64,000 bases of DNA from Spirochaetota bacterium. GTDB taxonomy: Bacteria; Spirochaetota; UBA4802; UBA5550. How positions within the stretch are numbered: position 1 is the stretch's first letter; every line of letters begins with the position of its first letter. The DNA is taken from positions 62,001 to 126,000 of the forward strand of contig JAFGBT010000028.1 in NCBI GenBank assembly GCA_016933025.1, read 5' to 3'. This document shows positions 15,714 through 25,231 of this stretch, piece by piece. The position numbers and the translations under genes are program-made. Below the pieces are notes generated by a model. It was not told the DNA's origin. It worked only from the letters and a program-made list of their open reading frames with translations, and made no database searches.

Positions 15714-17963
15714 TTACCGGCCTATATTGAACCGCTTGACCAGCAATACCGAATTACCGACCTCGCTGTATCTAATTTCGTCGAATACGCTCTTCGCGAG
15801 CGAAATCCCCCTGCCGTGCGTAAGCATCTCGTCGTTTGCATCAACATCATCATTGATAAATTTACGAAAATCAAAACCGTCCCCTTCATCGACAATCGTA
15901 TATTCCACCTGACAAGGATCTACGCGGTATTCCACGGAAACGGTCCTCTCCCTGAATCGCGGATCTTTCTGTCGCTCATTGAGGTACTCGAAATAGTTAT
16001 CTGCGACAAGCTCCCGGGTCTTCTCATCAAACGTGATGGCGAGGTTGCCGTGCTCAATCGCGTTGATGATCATCTCCCGTATGGCGACCCTCAGGAGGTT
16101 CAATTCGCGTTTATCGATGAATTTCCCCAGATTGCGCGTCAGGCGGTAGCTCAGGTCATCGGCCACGAGAAGCATGTTGCCGATGCGATAGCACTGGTGC
16201 TCTCCTTCCAGATAGCGGTTCAGAATATCGTCCGCGAGGCTGGCCCCCCTCCCGAAAATTTCGTTTCTTCCCTCAATATTGATGTATTCAAGCCTGACAT
16301 GCATGGTCGCAGGCTCGATGCCGAAGGGTGTTCTGAAATCGAGTTTCAGGTGGAGCGGCTCCCTGTCGCTGAGGAACTGGACCAGCTTCCCCTGGACAAA
16401 CTGCGTGCTGACCGACCGCGCCTCGCCCTCGTGCAAAACGTCTATCAGCGTTTTCCCCCGAAGCTCGTCTTCTTTCATGCCTATGAGCGCGTGCATGGCG
16501 CGATTCGCGGTTATGAACCTGCATTCCTCATCGAGGGAGAAAATAATGTCATTTGATCCCTCCACCAGCAGGCGATATTTCTCCTGAGATATTCCATACT
16601 GCGCGCGGGTCTCTTTCAGATCCCGCGATTTCCGGCTAAGGTCCAGGTTCAGGCCATCGATGGTGGTGTAAAGCTGGCCGAACCTGTTCATGAGGACGAG
16701 TGTGATCCCAATAATAAATATGAAAAACCCGTAATTGGTGAGCACTAGCCCGCGGCTGGTGATATCCAGCGCGTCAAGTATATCCAGCACCGCGCAGACA
16801 AGCGGCACCATGGCGCCGATCAGCAGATTGCCGGGCACCGTTTTAGTTAAGGTCAGGAACAGCGACCGCATCGTCCCGATCTTTTCCCCGGCCTCGCCGG
16901 CATTGCGGATTTTATTCGCTGTGCCGATGAAGCCGCGACCGAGCTGAAATATCAGGCCGTAGAGAAGAGGGATCGCCGCCGAATACTGCCATACCCGGAG
17001 AAGGTCTACATGGAATGAATGCGGCGTGAGGAGCGTTGCCGCCACCAGTACCAGGCAGAGGGATCCGTAGACTTTCGCAAAAACGCCCGGTTTCCCATGG
17101 AGCGTATAATCAAAAAAGAACAGGAGAAGCGGAAAGAGGAGATAGAGTGAACAGTATTCGATTAGAAGCGATATCCTCGTGTTGAAAAAAACTTCGTTTA
17201 TCGCGGTGGTTCTGCAGAACAGGTATAGGAAAAGGCAAACCGAGAACAGGCCAAAGAGCAGATTATAGCGCTCGCTGCTCTTGTTCATGAATAAAGCAAG
17301 GTGGTACAGTCCAACAAAAAGATACAGAAAGATAAGGACCAGGGCTGCCGTATTGGATTTTCTTTTCTGAAGTGTTTCGTAATTATCGATAATGAACGGA
17401 CCGCTGCGGTATATGCCGGTATCAATAACCGTCGGCTCGCCGATTATCCGGAATGATAGAATGTTTGTCCCGTACCTGATAATCGATGGAGACAGGTACA
17501 CCAGTACGTCTTTCAGATTACGGTAATACTGAATACCGCCATCAGATTCAGTATAGATCTCTTTGCGCACCATTTTCCCGTTAACGTATATCTCCCAGTT
17601 CTCGGCGATTTGCTTGATGAACAGCCCCGCAAAATCGCGCAACGGCGCCTGTTCTTCAGTCATGTCGAATGAAGTTATAAACGTGTATGTCTCAGGATTA
17701 TTATATCTAAGGGAAAAAAATTCCCGTACCGGCTTGCCCGGAATATCAAGATCTACAATTCTAACAGTTCGGTAACCTGTTTTACTCGGTGGGATAACTA
17801 TCCAGGACGGATCGTCGACGGGTAATTCATTAATCCATTCTGTTGAAAATCCTTTCTTTACATATAAATTGGCTTTATTTAGATTTATTTCACTATATAA
17901 TACATGATATTTTAACAATATAATGAATACTGAAATACCTATAAGTTTAACCCGTAATTTCAT
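15714..17963 (-). CDS. 7TMR-DISM sensor with PAS and RsbW-like ATPase domains
   Basis: About 749 residues: signal/TM segment, a periplasmic 7TMR-DISM extracellular-type beta domain (to about residue 210), seven transmembrane helices, a short coiled coil (LSRKSRDLKETRAQYGISQEKY), a PAS domain (IIFSLDEECRFITANRAM), and a C-terminal GHKL ATPase with N-box REMIINAIEHGN, G1 motif DEGDGFDF and G2 motif HGRGISLAKSVFDEI. There is no HisKA dimerisation/phospho-acceptor region, so it looks like an RsbW-style Ser kinase or partner-switching output and not a classical histidine kinase. Start chosen at 17963 (MKLRVKLIGIS); no Shine-Dalgarno, and the frame opens further upstream. Divergent from a solo ATPase gene. 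Confidence 0.8.
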   Translation of the reverse strand: MKLRVKLIGISVFIILLKYHVLYSEINLNKANLYVKKGFSTEWINELPVDDPSWIVIPPSKTGYRTVRIVDLDIPGKPVREFFSLRYNNPETYTFITSFDMTEEQAPLRDFAGLFIKQIAENWEIYVNGKMVRKEIYTESDGGIQYYRNLKDVLVYLSPSIIRYGTNILSFRIIGEPTVIDTGIYRSGPFIIDNYETLQKRKSNTAALVLIFLYLFVGLYHLALFMNKSSERYNLLFGLFSVCLFLYLFCRTTAINEVFFNTRISLLIEYCSLYLLFPLLLFFFDYTLHGKPGVFAKVYGSLCLVLVAATLLTPHSFHVDLLRVWQYSAAIPLLYGLIFQLGRGFIGTANKIRNAGEAGEKIGTMRSLFLTLTKTVPGNLLIGAMVPLVCAVLDILDALDITSRGLVLTNYGFFIFIIGITLVLMNRFGQLYTTIDGLNLDLSRKSRDLKETRAQYGISQEKYRLLVEGSNDIIFSLDEECRFITANRAMHALIGMKEDELRGKTLIDVLHEGEARSVSTQFVQGKLVQFLSDREPLHLKLDFRTPFGIEPATMHVRLEYINIEGRNEIFGRGASLADDILNRYLEGEHQCYRIGNMLLVADDLSYRLTRNLGKFIDKRELNLLRVAIREMIINAIEHGNLAITFDEKTRELVADNYFEYLNERQKDPRFRERTVSVEYRVDPCQVEYTIVDEGDGFDFRKFINDDVDANDEMLTHGRGISLAKSVFDEIRYSEVGNSVLLVKRFNIGR

Positions 17964-18090
17964 ATTTTTTATGTAATATAAATAGAATATTATTATTTTT
18001 TGTCCAACATGGACAAGAATAGTCATGTATAATATAATAATCCAATTATTGTCAACCAAATATAAATTCCATCCGGACGGATTTTTTTTA

Positions 18091-18119
18091 TTGACGAATT
18101 TTAGTATACGATATACATT
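18091..18119 (+). promoter_or_regulatory. Candidate promoter giving a leaderless transcript
   Basis: TTGACG at 18091-18096 and TACATT at 18114-18119 have a 17-base spacer. The ATG at 18126 begins only six bases beyond the -10 box, where transcription would be expected to begin, and no Shine-Dalgarno exists. The mRNA may therefore be leaderless. Confidence 0.45.
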
Positions 18120-18125
18120 TTCTTT

Positions 18126-18776
18126 ATGCTGATCGTGGAAGAATCTGACCTCTACGCAAATATCGCCGCTTATTCAATTTCAGATGACATTGAAAAACAG
18201 ATCCGATCAACACTGATGGCGATTCTCACCTACCATAATTGCGATGACCTGCTCGCCCCGATATATACCAGCGTAAAGGAATTGCTGATTAATGCGATCA
18301 AAGCAAACTATAAAAACATTTATTTCGAAAATTACACTCCCGCCAGCCAATTCGGCAACCATGTAAAATATGAAACCGCCCTCCAGTTATTCCAGCTGGA
18401 ACTGAGCCGTGAAAATTCATTGTACCTTGAGGAAATAGCCCGCAAGGACGGCATGAAAGCGGACATTGAGATCTGGGCCGTCGGGAAGACCCTTCATGTC
18501 AAGGTGTCCAATCCCGTGAACATGACCGAGACTGAATTGTCAAACGTAAAACAGAAGCTGACGGATGCGGAACACTGCATTGACCTGGCGGACTACTTCT
18601 TAAAGAACATGTCAGACCCCCTCCGAGAGGGTGCCGGTCTGGGCCTTATACTCATTATGATGATGCTGAAGAGCCTCCGGGCGGAGAAAGACAGCCTTAC
18701 CATTCAATCAGAGAACGACATGACCATTGCCTACCTGAAAATTCCTCTCGTCAACGCGGTATTGAACTGCGCCTGA
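18126..18776 (+). CDS. Solo GHKL-type ATPase domain protein
   Basis: 216 residues with a Bergerat-fold signature: N-box VKELLINAIKANYKNIYFEN (residues about 54-73) and G-box GAGLGLILIMMMLKSL (about 175-190). The usual DxGxG G1 motif is not clear; the equivalent strand reads VKVSNPVNMTETEL. There is no HisKA or sensor domain and no membrane segment. Such stand-alone ATPases may act as anti-sigma-type kinases or bind partner proteins. It is divergent from the 7TMR sensor, which also carries a GHKL domain, so a functional link is plausible. Its stop is 15 bases from the convergent hisG stop. Confidence 0.65.
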   Translation: MLIVEESDLYANIAAYSISDDIEKQIRSTLMAILTYHNCDDLLAPIYTSVKELLINAIKANYKNIYFENYTPASQFGNHVKYETALQLFQLELSRENSLYLEEIARKDGMKADIEIWAVGKTLHVKVSNPVNMTETELSNVKQKLTDAEHCIDLADYFLKNMSDPLREGAGLGLILIMMMLKSLRAEKDSLTIQSENDMTIAYLKIPLVNAVLNCA

Positions 18777-18791
18777 CGGCGGAACCCAGTT

Positions 18792-19682
18792 TCACAGATC
18801 CTTCTTGTTAACCACCTTGTTCAGCGGGTATTCTATAATTCCGTCAGCGCCTGCATCGATCAGCTGGGGAATTACTTCCCGGGCGATTGACTCGTCGATC
18901 ACGGTCTCAACCGAAAGCCAGTCCGAGTTATGCAGCTGGGATACTGTCGGAGAAGTTAGGCTCGGGATTATGCGCACCACGGCATCAAGACCTTTTTTGG
19001 GAACGTTCATCTTGAGCCCTATCATGTTCTCGGCGTTGAGTGCGCCGCGCAGAAGGAGCGCAATCTGCATTATTTTGCTCTTTTTCCATTCATCCTCGAA
19101 GCTATTCTTGTTCGCGACGAGCTTCGTGTTCGTTTCAAGAAGCGTCTCGATTATTTTCAGGCCATGCGCCCTGATCGTCGAACCCGTCTCGGTCACCTCG
19201 ACGATGGCATCCACCAGCCCTTCCACGACTTTCGCCTCGGTCGCGCCCCACGAAAATTCGACCTGCACCGGAATGTCCCGCTGCTTGAAATAATTCTTCG
19301 TGAAATTCACCAGCTCCGTGGAGATCGTTTTTCCCGCGCAGTCCTTCACGGATTTGACAGGCGAATCCTCCGGTACGGCCAGCACCCAGCGGGCCTTTTT
19401 CGTGCTCACCTTCGAATAAATAAGATCTGATATGATCTTCACTTCCGCGCCGTTCTCGAGTATCCAGTCGAGTCCGGTGAGCCCCAGGTCGAGGACGCCG
19501 TTTTCTATATAACGCGCCATTTCCTGCGCGCGTACGAGGGAGCAGACTATTTCCGCATCGTCGATCATCGGGAAATAGCTCCGCTCAGATACCACGATTT
19601 TCCAACCGGCCTTCTGAAACAGCTCTATGGTCGATTTCTCAAGGCTGCCCTTGGGTATTCCGAGTTTCAGCTGCCTGGTCAT
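18792..19682 (-). CDS. hisG: ATP phosphoribosyltransferase, long form
   Basis: 296 residues. The N-terminal periplasmic-binding-protein-like catalytic domain is evident ([35 protein letters not shown], then [24 protein letters not shown], the phosphoribosyl-diphosphate-binding segment). The last 75 residues ([27 protein letters not shown] onward) form the HisG C-terminal regulatory domain, so this is the long, HisZ-independent form, normally feedback-inhibited by histidine. It catalyses the first step of histidine synthesis. It overlaps hisI by four bases (ATGA). Other his genes are not in the window. Confidence 0.95.
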   Translation of the reverse strand: MTRQLKLGIPKGSLEKSTIELFQKAGWKIVVSERSYFPMIDDAEIVCSLVRAQEMARYIENGVLDLGLTGLDWILENGAEVKIISDLIYSKVSTKKARWVLAVPEDSPVKSVKDCAGKTISTELVNFTKNYFKQRDIPVQVEFSWGATEAKVVEGLVDAIVEVTETGSTIRAHGLKIIETLLETNTKLVANKNSFEDEWKKSKIMQIALLLRGALNAENMIGLKMNVPKKGLDAVVRIIPSLTSPTVSQLHNSDWLSVETVIDESIAREVIPQLIDAGADGIIEYPLNKVVNKKDL

Positions 19683-20062
19683 TTTTTTTCTCCATATACC
19701 TCTTCTGGATTGAATATCCTCTCGCCGTCCAGGACCGGTTCCCCGTCCCTGACGACCCTGTAAAAACAGCTCCGGTACCCTTCGTGGCAGGCCGCCTCAC
19801 CGATCTGGTTTACTTTTATAAGCAGCGTGTCGTTATCGCAATCGACCCGAATTTCCCTGACCTCCTGCACATTCCCTGAAGACTCGCCCTTTTTCCATAT
19901 CTTCTTTCTTGATCTGCTCCAGTAGTGGACGATCCCGGTCCCGATCGTCAGTTCCCACGCCTCCCGGTTCATGAAAGCCAGCATGAGCACCTCGCCGGTC
20001 CTGTAATCCTGGGCGATTACCGGCACCAGCCCTCCCTGTTTGTCAAATTCCAGTTTAATCAT
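19679..20062 (-). CDS. hisI: Phosphoribosyl-AMP cyclohydrolase
   Basis: 127 residues matching His[40 protein letters not shown] core, the metal Asp cluster DCDNDTLL, and the zinc Cys in [11 protein letters not shown]. It lacks the HisE (phosphoribosyl-ATP pyrophosphatase) fusion partner. It performs the third step of histidine synthesis in the cytoplasm. It is the first gene of the hisI-hisG pair, joined by an ATGA overlap. Confidence 0.95.
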   Translation of the reverse strand: MIKLEFDKQGGLVPVIAQDYRTGEVLMLAFMNREAWELTIGTGIVHYWSRSRKKIWKKGESSGNVQEVREIRVDCDNDTLLIKVNQIGEAACHEGYRSCFYRVVRDGEPVLDGERIFNPEEVYGEKK

Positions 20063-20181
20063 ATCTTATTCCCGTTTGGTACATGATGGCGACAATCATT
20101 TTATCTATGCAGTTTTTTTACAATAAAAAAACTGCCCCTCCCTTTCCGTGCGCGGCTAATCTATCCCCGCGGCCGTTGCTT

Positions 20182-21105
20182 CTACGATGTCCTCCCTTCA
20201 GCCGGGGCAGGAAGATCCCGGCCCAATTCATCGAGACTGTAACACTCTCGCGCGCCACCGGGCATCTGCCGCTCGACGATGAGGTCGTCCAGGGTAAAGA
20301 CCGGCCCCAATTCCGCTGCCGCCGGCAATGATTCGGGAAGGAGTTCGCTTTTTTTCCCGGGTACATGCGCTATATCACGCTCCTTCGCGGATGACGGCGC
20401 CTGTTCGGGAAGGGGTTCGAATTCCTCATCCGGTAAAAGCAAAACAGCAGGATCCTCTGCCGATGGCGAGGTCTGCGTGTGAGCCGCAGGTTCCGCAATC
20501 GTCGTTTCTTCCCGGAGCCAGTCCGGAACACCAAGCGGAGTACCTTCGCCTGTATTCAGAAACTCAACGGTAACGGGCAGCGGCTGGAAGATATAGTCAT
20601 CGTCGCTTTCCCCCCTGACGGCATTCATAAACCGCTTGAACCTGTAGACAAATGCCACCTCGTCGCTCCGTGAAATGAAGTCGCCGTCAAGCTCCCTGAT
20701 CCTACTAATGGCCCGGGTGGGCGATTCGCCGCTGAGGACGTAATAGCATGCCACCATCAACGGGGCGAGGCTCCTTCCGTATGAAAGTATGAGGCAGCTC
20801 TCGCGGCGAAACGTATCGCGTATCTCCTCGACGAGTTTGCGGAAACCGGGAAGCGCCCGTTCATCAAGGCGACCGACGTGTATGTTCCTGACCCTGAACC
20901 CTGCGTCCTCATAATGCTTGACGATCGACAGGTATTCATCGGCATCGACTTCGTCGGTTGAAATTATGAAAACAGTAGCGACTTCTTCCTCGGCGAGACG
21001 CGAAAGATCCGCCCCGGTCTGTTCACCGAAGTCACGCGCAACACCGCCTCCCGGAAAACGCTCCAGGACCAATCGTCGTTTCGTCTCTTCCCCGGATTCC
21101 TTCAT
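20182..21105 (-). CDS. Dual-specificity-phosphatase-fold protein lacking catalytic Cys
   Basis: 307 residues. Residues about 15-150 look like a tyrosine/dual-specificity phosphatase fold: strand VATVFIIS, IHVGRLDERALPGFRKLVEEI, and the P-loop region LILSYGRSLAPLMVACYYV followed by SPTRAISRIREL, which matches the helix after the signature loop. In active enzymes a Cys sits six residues before the loop Arg (CxxGxxR); here that position is Leu105 before Arg111, and Cys104 is one place off. It is probably a non-catalytic phosphatase. The last 140 residues are acidic, Pro/Glu-rich and low in order. No Shine-Dalgarno of note. The phosphatase assignment is by eye and moderate. Confidence 0.5.
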   Translation of the reverse strand: MKESGEETKRRLVLERFPGGGVARDFGEQTGADLSRLAEEEVATVFIISTDEVDADEYLSIVKHYEDAGFRVRNIHVGRLDERALPGFRKLVEEIRDTFRRESCLILSYGRSLAPLMVACYYVLSGESPTRAISRIRELDGDFISRSDEVAFVYRFKRFMNAVRGESDDDYIFQPLPVTVEFLNTGEGTPLGVPDWLREETTIAEPAAHTQTSPSAEDPAVLLLPDEEFEPLPEQAPSSAKERDIAHVPGKKSELLPESLPAAAELGPVFTLDDLIVERQMPGGARECYSLDELGRDLPAPAEGRTS

Positions 21106-21444
21106 AACACCCGCCTGCGCCCGGCAGAGAGTCCGGTGAAATCCCGGCCGGTAAAATACATCATTCGAATAATATTAATATACTATCATTCAAGATCAAA
21201 CAAAAAACGGCTTCATCCCGAATAAACCGCCCCGTGCGGATGATGCGCCGACTTATATATCTCCCCGTTTTATTATCGGTCCCGACTTGTCCAAAATCCA
21301 ACGCCCCCCGTAAAAATAATCCCCATGACATGACATAATCGGTAATTTACACTTGCGTTACAATTATTGCGGTTATTAACTTGACTTAATCCTGCTTAAG
21401 ATAAAACCTGTGCCGATTTTTACAGACGGCCGGAGGTTCACCCG
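21106..21444. other. Divergent intergenic region upstream of glmS (339 bp)
   Basis: No open frame of note. A TTGACT at 21381-21386 could be a -35 for glmS, but no convincing -10 follows at the right distance. CGGAGG lies seven bases before the glmS ATG. I see no recognisable glmS ribozyme core, though that cannot be excluded by eye. Confidence 0.4.
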
Positions 21445-23286
21445 ATGTGCGGTATTGTCGGATATGTGGGCGATAAAGACGCCAGCTCTATCATCATCAA
21501 CGGACTCAAGCGGCTCGAATACCGCGGATACGATTCTGCCGGCATAGCCCTTGTCGGCGACGATATTTTCATTCATAAAAAAAACGGCAAAATATCGGTG
21601 CTCGAAAAGTCGCTCGACGACGGAAGCCACCCCGATATACACCGGTATCACACCGGCATCGGCCACACGCGCTGGGCGACCCACGGCGCCCCTTCCGACC
21701 GAAACGCCCATCCCCATACGGACTGCGAGAACGAAATCGCACTCGTCCATAACGGCATCATCGAAAACTTTGCGTCCATTAAGAAAATGCTGGTCCAGAA
21801 GGGCCATACCATCAGGAGCGACACGGACACAGAGGTCATCGCGCACCTGATCGAATACCACTATCGGCAAAACAACGACCTTCTCGACGCGGTCATGAAA
21901 GCAGTGTCCCGGCTCGAGGGCACTTACGGCCTCTGCATCGTTTCAAAGCGCGAGCCGGGCAGGATTATCGCGGCCCGGAACGGCAGTCCCCTCATCCTGG
22001 GAGCTGGCGACGGCGAGATGATCATCGCGTCGGACGCCAGCGCCATCATCGAGCACACCAACAGGGTCATCTACCTCGCTGATGGGGAGATCATTGACGT
22101 CACCGGCGACACCTTCAAGACCTACGGCCTCGACCTGCAAAGAATCGACAAAAAGATAGAAGATATTGACTGGGACATCACATCTATCGAGAAGGCCGGC
22201 TTCGATCATTTCATGCTGAAAGAGATATTCGAACAACCGGAAACGATCCGCAACGCCTTCCGCGGCCGCGCCATGCGTGACACCGGCTCCATCCGCCTTG
22301 ACGGCCTCAGGCTATCCGAAGAGGAGCTGAACGAGGTCAGGCGCGTTATCTTCATAGCCTGCGGCACCTCCTGGCACGCCGGCCTGATCGGCGAATACCT
22401 GATCGAGGAATATGCCCGCATCCCTGTCGAGGTCGAATACGCCTCCGAATTCCGGTACCGCAAGCCGATACTCATGAAGGGAGACCTGGTGATCGTCATC
22501 AGCCAGTCGGGCGAGACCGCGGACACGCTGGCCGCCCTGCGCGAGGCGCGGTCGAAGGGAATCAAGGTGCTGGGGATCACCAACGTCGTCGGCAGCACAA
22601 TCGCGCGGGAATGCGACGGCGGCATTTATATCCACGCCGGTCCTGAAATCGGCGTCGCATCCACAAAGGCGTTCACGTCCCAGGTGACGGTCCTCATCAT
22701 GCTGGCGCTCATGCTGGCCCACCGGCATGACCTGACGGCTGAAGAGCTTCATGTATACATCGAGCAGCTGCACGCGATCCCCGACATGGTGAGAGAGGTG
22801 CTCTCCTCAAGCGACTATATCCGCTCGATCGCCGAGCAACTCAAGTCAAATAAAAATTTCCTTTATCTCGGCCGGGGGGTCAACTTCCCCGTCGCGCTCG
22901 AGGGGGCCCTGAAGCTCAAGGAAATCTCCTATATCCACGCCGAGGGGTACCCTGCCGCGGAGATGAAGCATGGACCCATCGCCCTTATCGACGAGAACAT
23001 GCCGGTCGTCTTCATAGCCCCGAAAGACATCATCTATGACAAGATAGTGAGCAACATGGAGGAAGTTAAGGCACGCGGGGGCAAAATCATCGCTATAGCC
23101 ACCACGGGCGACGAGGACATCAGACGGTACAGCGACCACGTCATCTACGTACCGGAAGTCAGGAAGATGGTTTCCCCGCTCCTCACCGTGGTACCCCTCC
23201 AGCTTCTCGCGTACCACATCGCCGTGCTCAGGGGCTGCGACGTGGATCAGCCGCGCAACCTGGCAAAGAGCGTTACGGTGGAGTGA
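21445..23286 (+). CDS. glmS: Glutamine-fructose-6-phosphate aminotransferase
   Basis: 613 residues, full length for GlmS. Cys2 at the N-terminus (MCGIVGYVG) is the glutaminase nucleophile, and LEYRGYDSAGIA, TRWATHGAPSDRNAHPH and NGIIEN are all present. Two SIS sugar-isomerase domains follow (ACGTSWHAGLIGEYLIEEYA; SQSGETADTLAALREA; ASTKAFTSQ), ending in the conserved DVDQPRNLAKSVTVE. It makes glucosamine-6-phosphate for peptidoglycan and LPS. CGGAGG precedes the ATG. The downstream radical SAM gene is 45 bases away on the same strand. Confidence 0.98.
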   Translation: MCGIVGYVGDKDASSIIINGLKRLEYRGYDSAGIALVGDDIFIHKKNGKISVLEKSLDDGSHPDIHRYHTGIGHTRWATHGAPSDRNAHPHTDCENEIALVHNGIIENFASIKKMLVQKGHTIRSDTDTEVIAHLIEYHYRQNNDLLDAVMKAVSRLEGTYGLCIVSKREPGRIIAARNGSPLILGAGDGEMIIASDASAIIEHTNRVIYLADGEIIDVTGDTFKTYGLDLQRIDKKIEDIDWDITSIEKAGFDHFMLKEIFEQPETIRNAFRGRAMRDTGSIRLDGLRLSEEELNEVRRVIFIACGTSWHAGLIGEYLIEEYARIPVEVEYASEFRYRKPILMKGDLVIVISQSGETADTLAALREARSKGIKVLGITNVVGSTIARECDGGIYIHAGPEIGVASTKAFTSQVTVLIMLALMLAHRHDLTAEELHVYIEQLHAIPDMVREVLSSSDYIRSIAEQLKSNKNFLYLGRGVNFPVALEGALKLKEISYIHAEGYPAAEMKHGPIALIDENMPVVFIAPKDIIYDKIVSNMEEVKARGGKIIAIATTGDEDIRRYSDHVIYVPEVRKMVSPLLTVVPLQLLAYHIAVLRGCDVDQPRNLAKSVTVE

Positions 23287-23331
23287 TGTGCGTGACGCTT
23301 CCCATCTCCGTTTCCTGATGGTAGTGAATAT

Positions 23332-24630
23332 ATGTTCGGCGCCATTGACATCCTCGACCTGAAGCCCTTCGAGATCTGCTCCATACGTCCGCCTACAGAA
23401 AACTTCAGCCTGACCTTCCGGCTCACGAGAAACTGCTACTGGAACAAATGCGCCTTCTGCCCGGTGTACAAATTGGGCGCACGCTATTCAAAACGCAGCA
23501 TCGAAGAGGTGGTCGAAGATATCAGGCGGGCGCAAATGCTCGATGATTTCATGTTCCAGCGCGGATTCGGCAACCCGGTCTACACGGAGTCCGATTACGG
23601 CCGCGTGCCGGGACTGGCCGATGAGATCACCGCAGCGCACTGGGCGGCGGGCATCGTTGACGAGAACCGCCCGGTGGAGGCGCCTCCTGAAGGCCTCGAT
23701 ACCCGCATGGCATGGTTCATGTCATGGTTCAACAGCAGGCCAGATATCCCCGCCTGCATAAGCCACATCCTGGCATGGCGCATCAACGGCGGCGCCACCT
23801 GCTTCCTGGGCGACGCGGATTCGCTCAATCTCAAGCCCTCTTTCCTCTCCCACGCGATTAAAGCTGTGAAGACGGCCTTCCCTTCGATACGGCGCTTTAC
23901 CGTGTACGGGAGGACCTCGACCGCCGCCCGTATGCGGTCCGTAAATGAGCTGCGCGCCTTCGCGGAAGCCGGCCTCAACAGGGTGCATTTCGGCCTTGAA
24001 AGCGGGTGCGACCGGGTCCTCGCATTCGTTGACAAAGGCGTTTCCGCGGACGAACATGTCGAGGGGTGCCTTAAGACAAAGGAGGCTGGCCTCTCCTGCT
24101 CGGTCTACGTCATGCCGGGGCTCGGGGGCTCCGGTCTCTCAGCCGAGCATGCTCGTGACACGGCGGCACTACTTACCAGGATCGCACCTGACTTCATCCG
24201 GCTCCGCTCTCTGGAGGTCTTCCCGGGAACCGGTCTTGAGGCAGAGATCAAAAAAGGGTCTTTCACCGAAGCGGGCGAGGAGCAGGTGGTGAGGGAAATC
24301 CGGACTATCGTCGCAGAAACCGACGCGGAAACCGAGCTCCTGAGCGACAGCGCATCGAACCTCCTGGGTATATTCGGGAGGCTGCCTGATGACCGTCCCG
24401 CCATCCTCCGAGAAATAGACGATTACCTCGCCCTCGATCCGAGGGAAAAGCTCGAATTCAGCCTGCACTCAAGACTACGCTCGTTCGCCGGCCAGTATGG
24501 CGGAATTTCCGGGGATATTTTTACTGCTATTGAACCGTTTATCAGGGGCGGCAAGCTTGCCCCTGGATCTGCGGATGACCGGGAGCTGGAGAGGCTTATC
24601 CTGCTTATCAGATCAAAATTAATGCCCTGA
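23332..24630 (+). CDS. Radical SAM enzyme with a CX4CX2C cluster motif
   Basis: 432 residues. The 4Fe-4S motif is RNCYWNKCAFC: Cys35, Cys40 and Cys43, that is CX4CX2C, a variant spacing seen in a subgroup of radical SAM proteins with an RNCxWNxCxFC sequence and different from the usual CX3CX2C. Further core features are FTVYGRTSTAAR, LNRVHFGLESGCDRVLAFVDKG and an Elp3-like C-terminal part of the TIM barrel (IRLRSLEVFPGTGLE). No B12-binding or SPASM domain is seen. Substrate unknown. It follows glmS on the same strand but has no strong Shine-Dalgarno. Confidence 0.85.
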   Translation: MFGAIDILDLKPFEICSIRPPTENFSLTFRLTRNCYWNKCAFCPVYKLGARYSKRSIEEVVEDIRRAQMLDDFMFQRGFGNPVYTESDYGRVPGLADEITAAHWAAGIVDENRPVEAPPEGLDTRMAWFMSWFNSRPDIPACISHILAWRINGGATCFLGDADSLNLKPSFLSHAIKAVKTAFPSIRRFTVYGRTSTAARMRSVNELRAFAEAGLNRVHFGLESGCDRVLAFVDKGVSADEHVEGCLKTKEAGLSCSVYVMPGLGGSGLSAEHARDTAALLTRIAPDFIRLRSLEVFPGTGLEAEIKKGSFTEAGEEQVVREIRTIVAETDAETELLSDSASNLLGIFGRLPDDRPAILREIDDYLALDPREKLEFSLHSRLRSFAGQYGGISGDIFTAIEPFIRGGKLAPGSADDRELERLILLIRSKLMP

Positions 24631-24806
24631 ATATTGACCAAAATTTCGAAAAATTCTTGCCATCCAGAAAAATAAATGTACAGTATGTCGAAAATACTAA
24701 ATTTTTTTTATTATTGATTTGAATGCGCCATGACCGGTGCTTATATTCTATTTACAGTATATAATATACAATCATAGAAATTTCTTTTATGACAGTAGAG
24801 GTTTCC

Positions 24807-25211
24807 TTGAAAGAAAGCATTATGCTGGTAGAGGACGAGCTTATTACCGCCCTGGATATCCAGCGGATGCTGGAAAAGGTAGGTTACCGCGTATCCGCAA
24901 CCATCTCCTCGGGTGAAGAGGCTGTTCTGAAGGTCAAGGATCTGAAACCCGATCTTATAATTATGGACATTTTTCTTTCAGATGACATGGACGGCATTGA
25001 GGCGACCAACCTGATCATGAGCGAGTTCGACGTACCGATCATCTTCCTCACGGCCAATGCGGATTCAACGACTATAAAGCGGGCTGATAAAACCAAGCAT
25101 TACGGCTACCTCATCAAACCGATACGGCAAAGCGACCTGGATTCAATTATTTCAACGGCGCTTCAGCGCCATGAGCTTGAAGCGAGAAAAAGAAATCAGA
25201 CCAAGCACTGA
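24807..25211 (+). CDS. Single-domain response regulator
   Basis: A CheY-like receiver of about 134 residues and no output domain. Acidic pair in MLVEDE, phospho-acceptor Asp in IIMDIFLSDDMDG, switch Thr in IIFLTANAD and Lys in GYLIKPI are all present. The frame also has an ATG at 24789, but the TTG at 24807 has AGAGG about five bases upstream and starts the conserved fold, so it is preferred. A TATAAT at 24760-24765 may be its -10 box. No cognate kinase is adjacent; the 7TMR sensor at 15714-17963 lacks a phospho-acceptor His domain. Confidence 0.82.
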   Translation: MKESIMLVEDELITALDIQRMLEKVGYRVSATISSGEEAVLKVKDLKPDLIIMDIFLSDDMDGIEATNLIMSEFDVPIIFLTANADSTTIKRADKTKHYGYLIKPIRQSDLDSIISTALQRHELEARKRNQTKH

Positions 25212-25231
25212 TCTTTCCCGGCCGTCCCCCC

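Noticed and set aside
21106..21444. glmS ribozyme upstream of glmS
   Set aside because: No recognisable conserved core could be seen by eye; not claimed.
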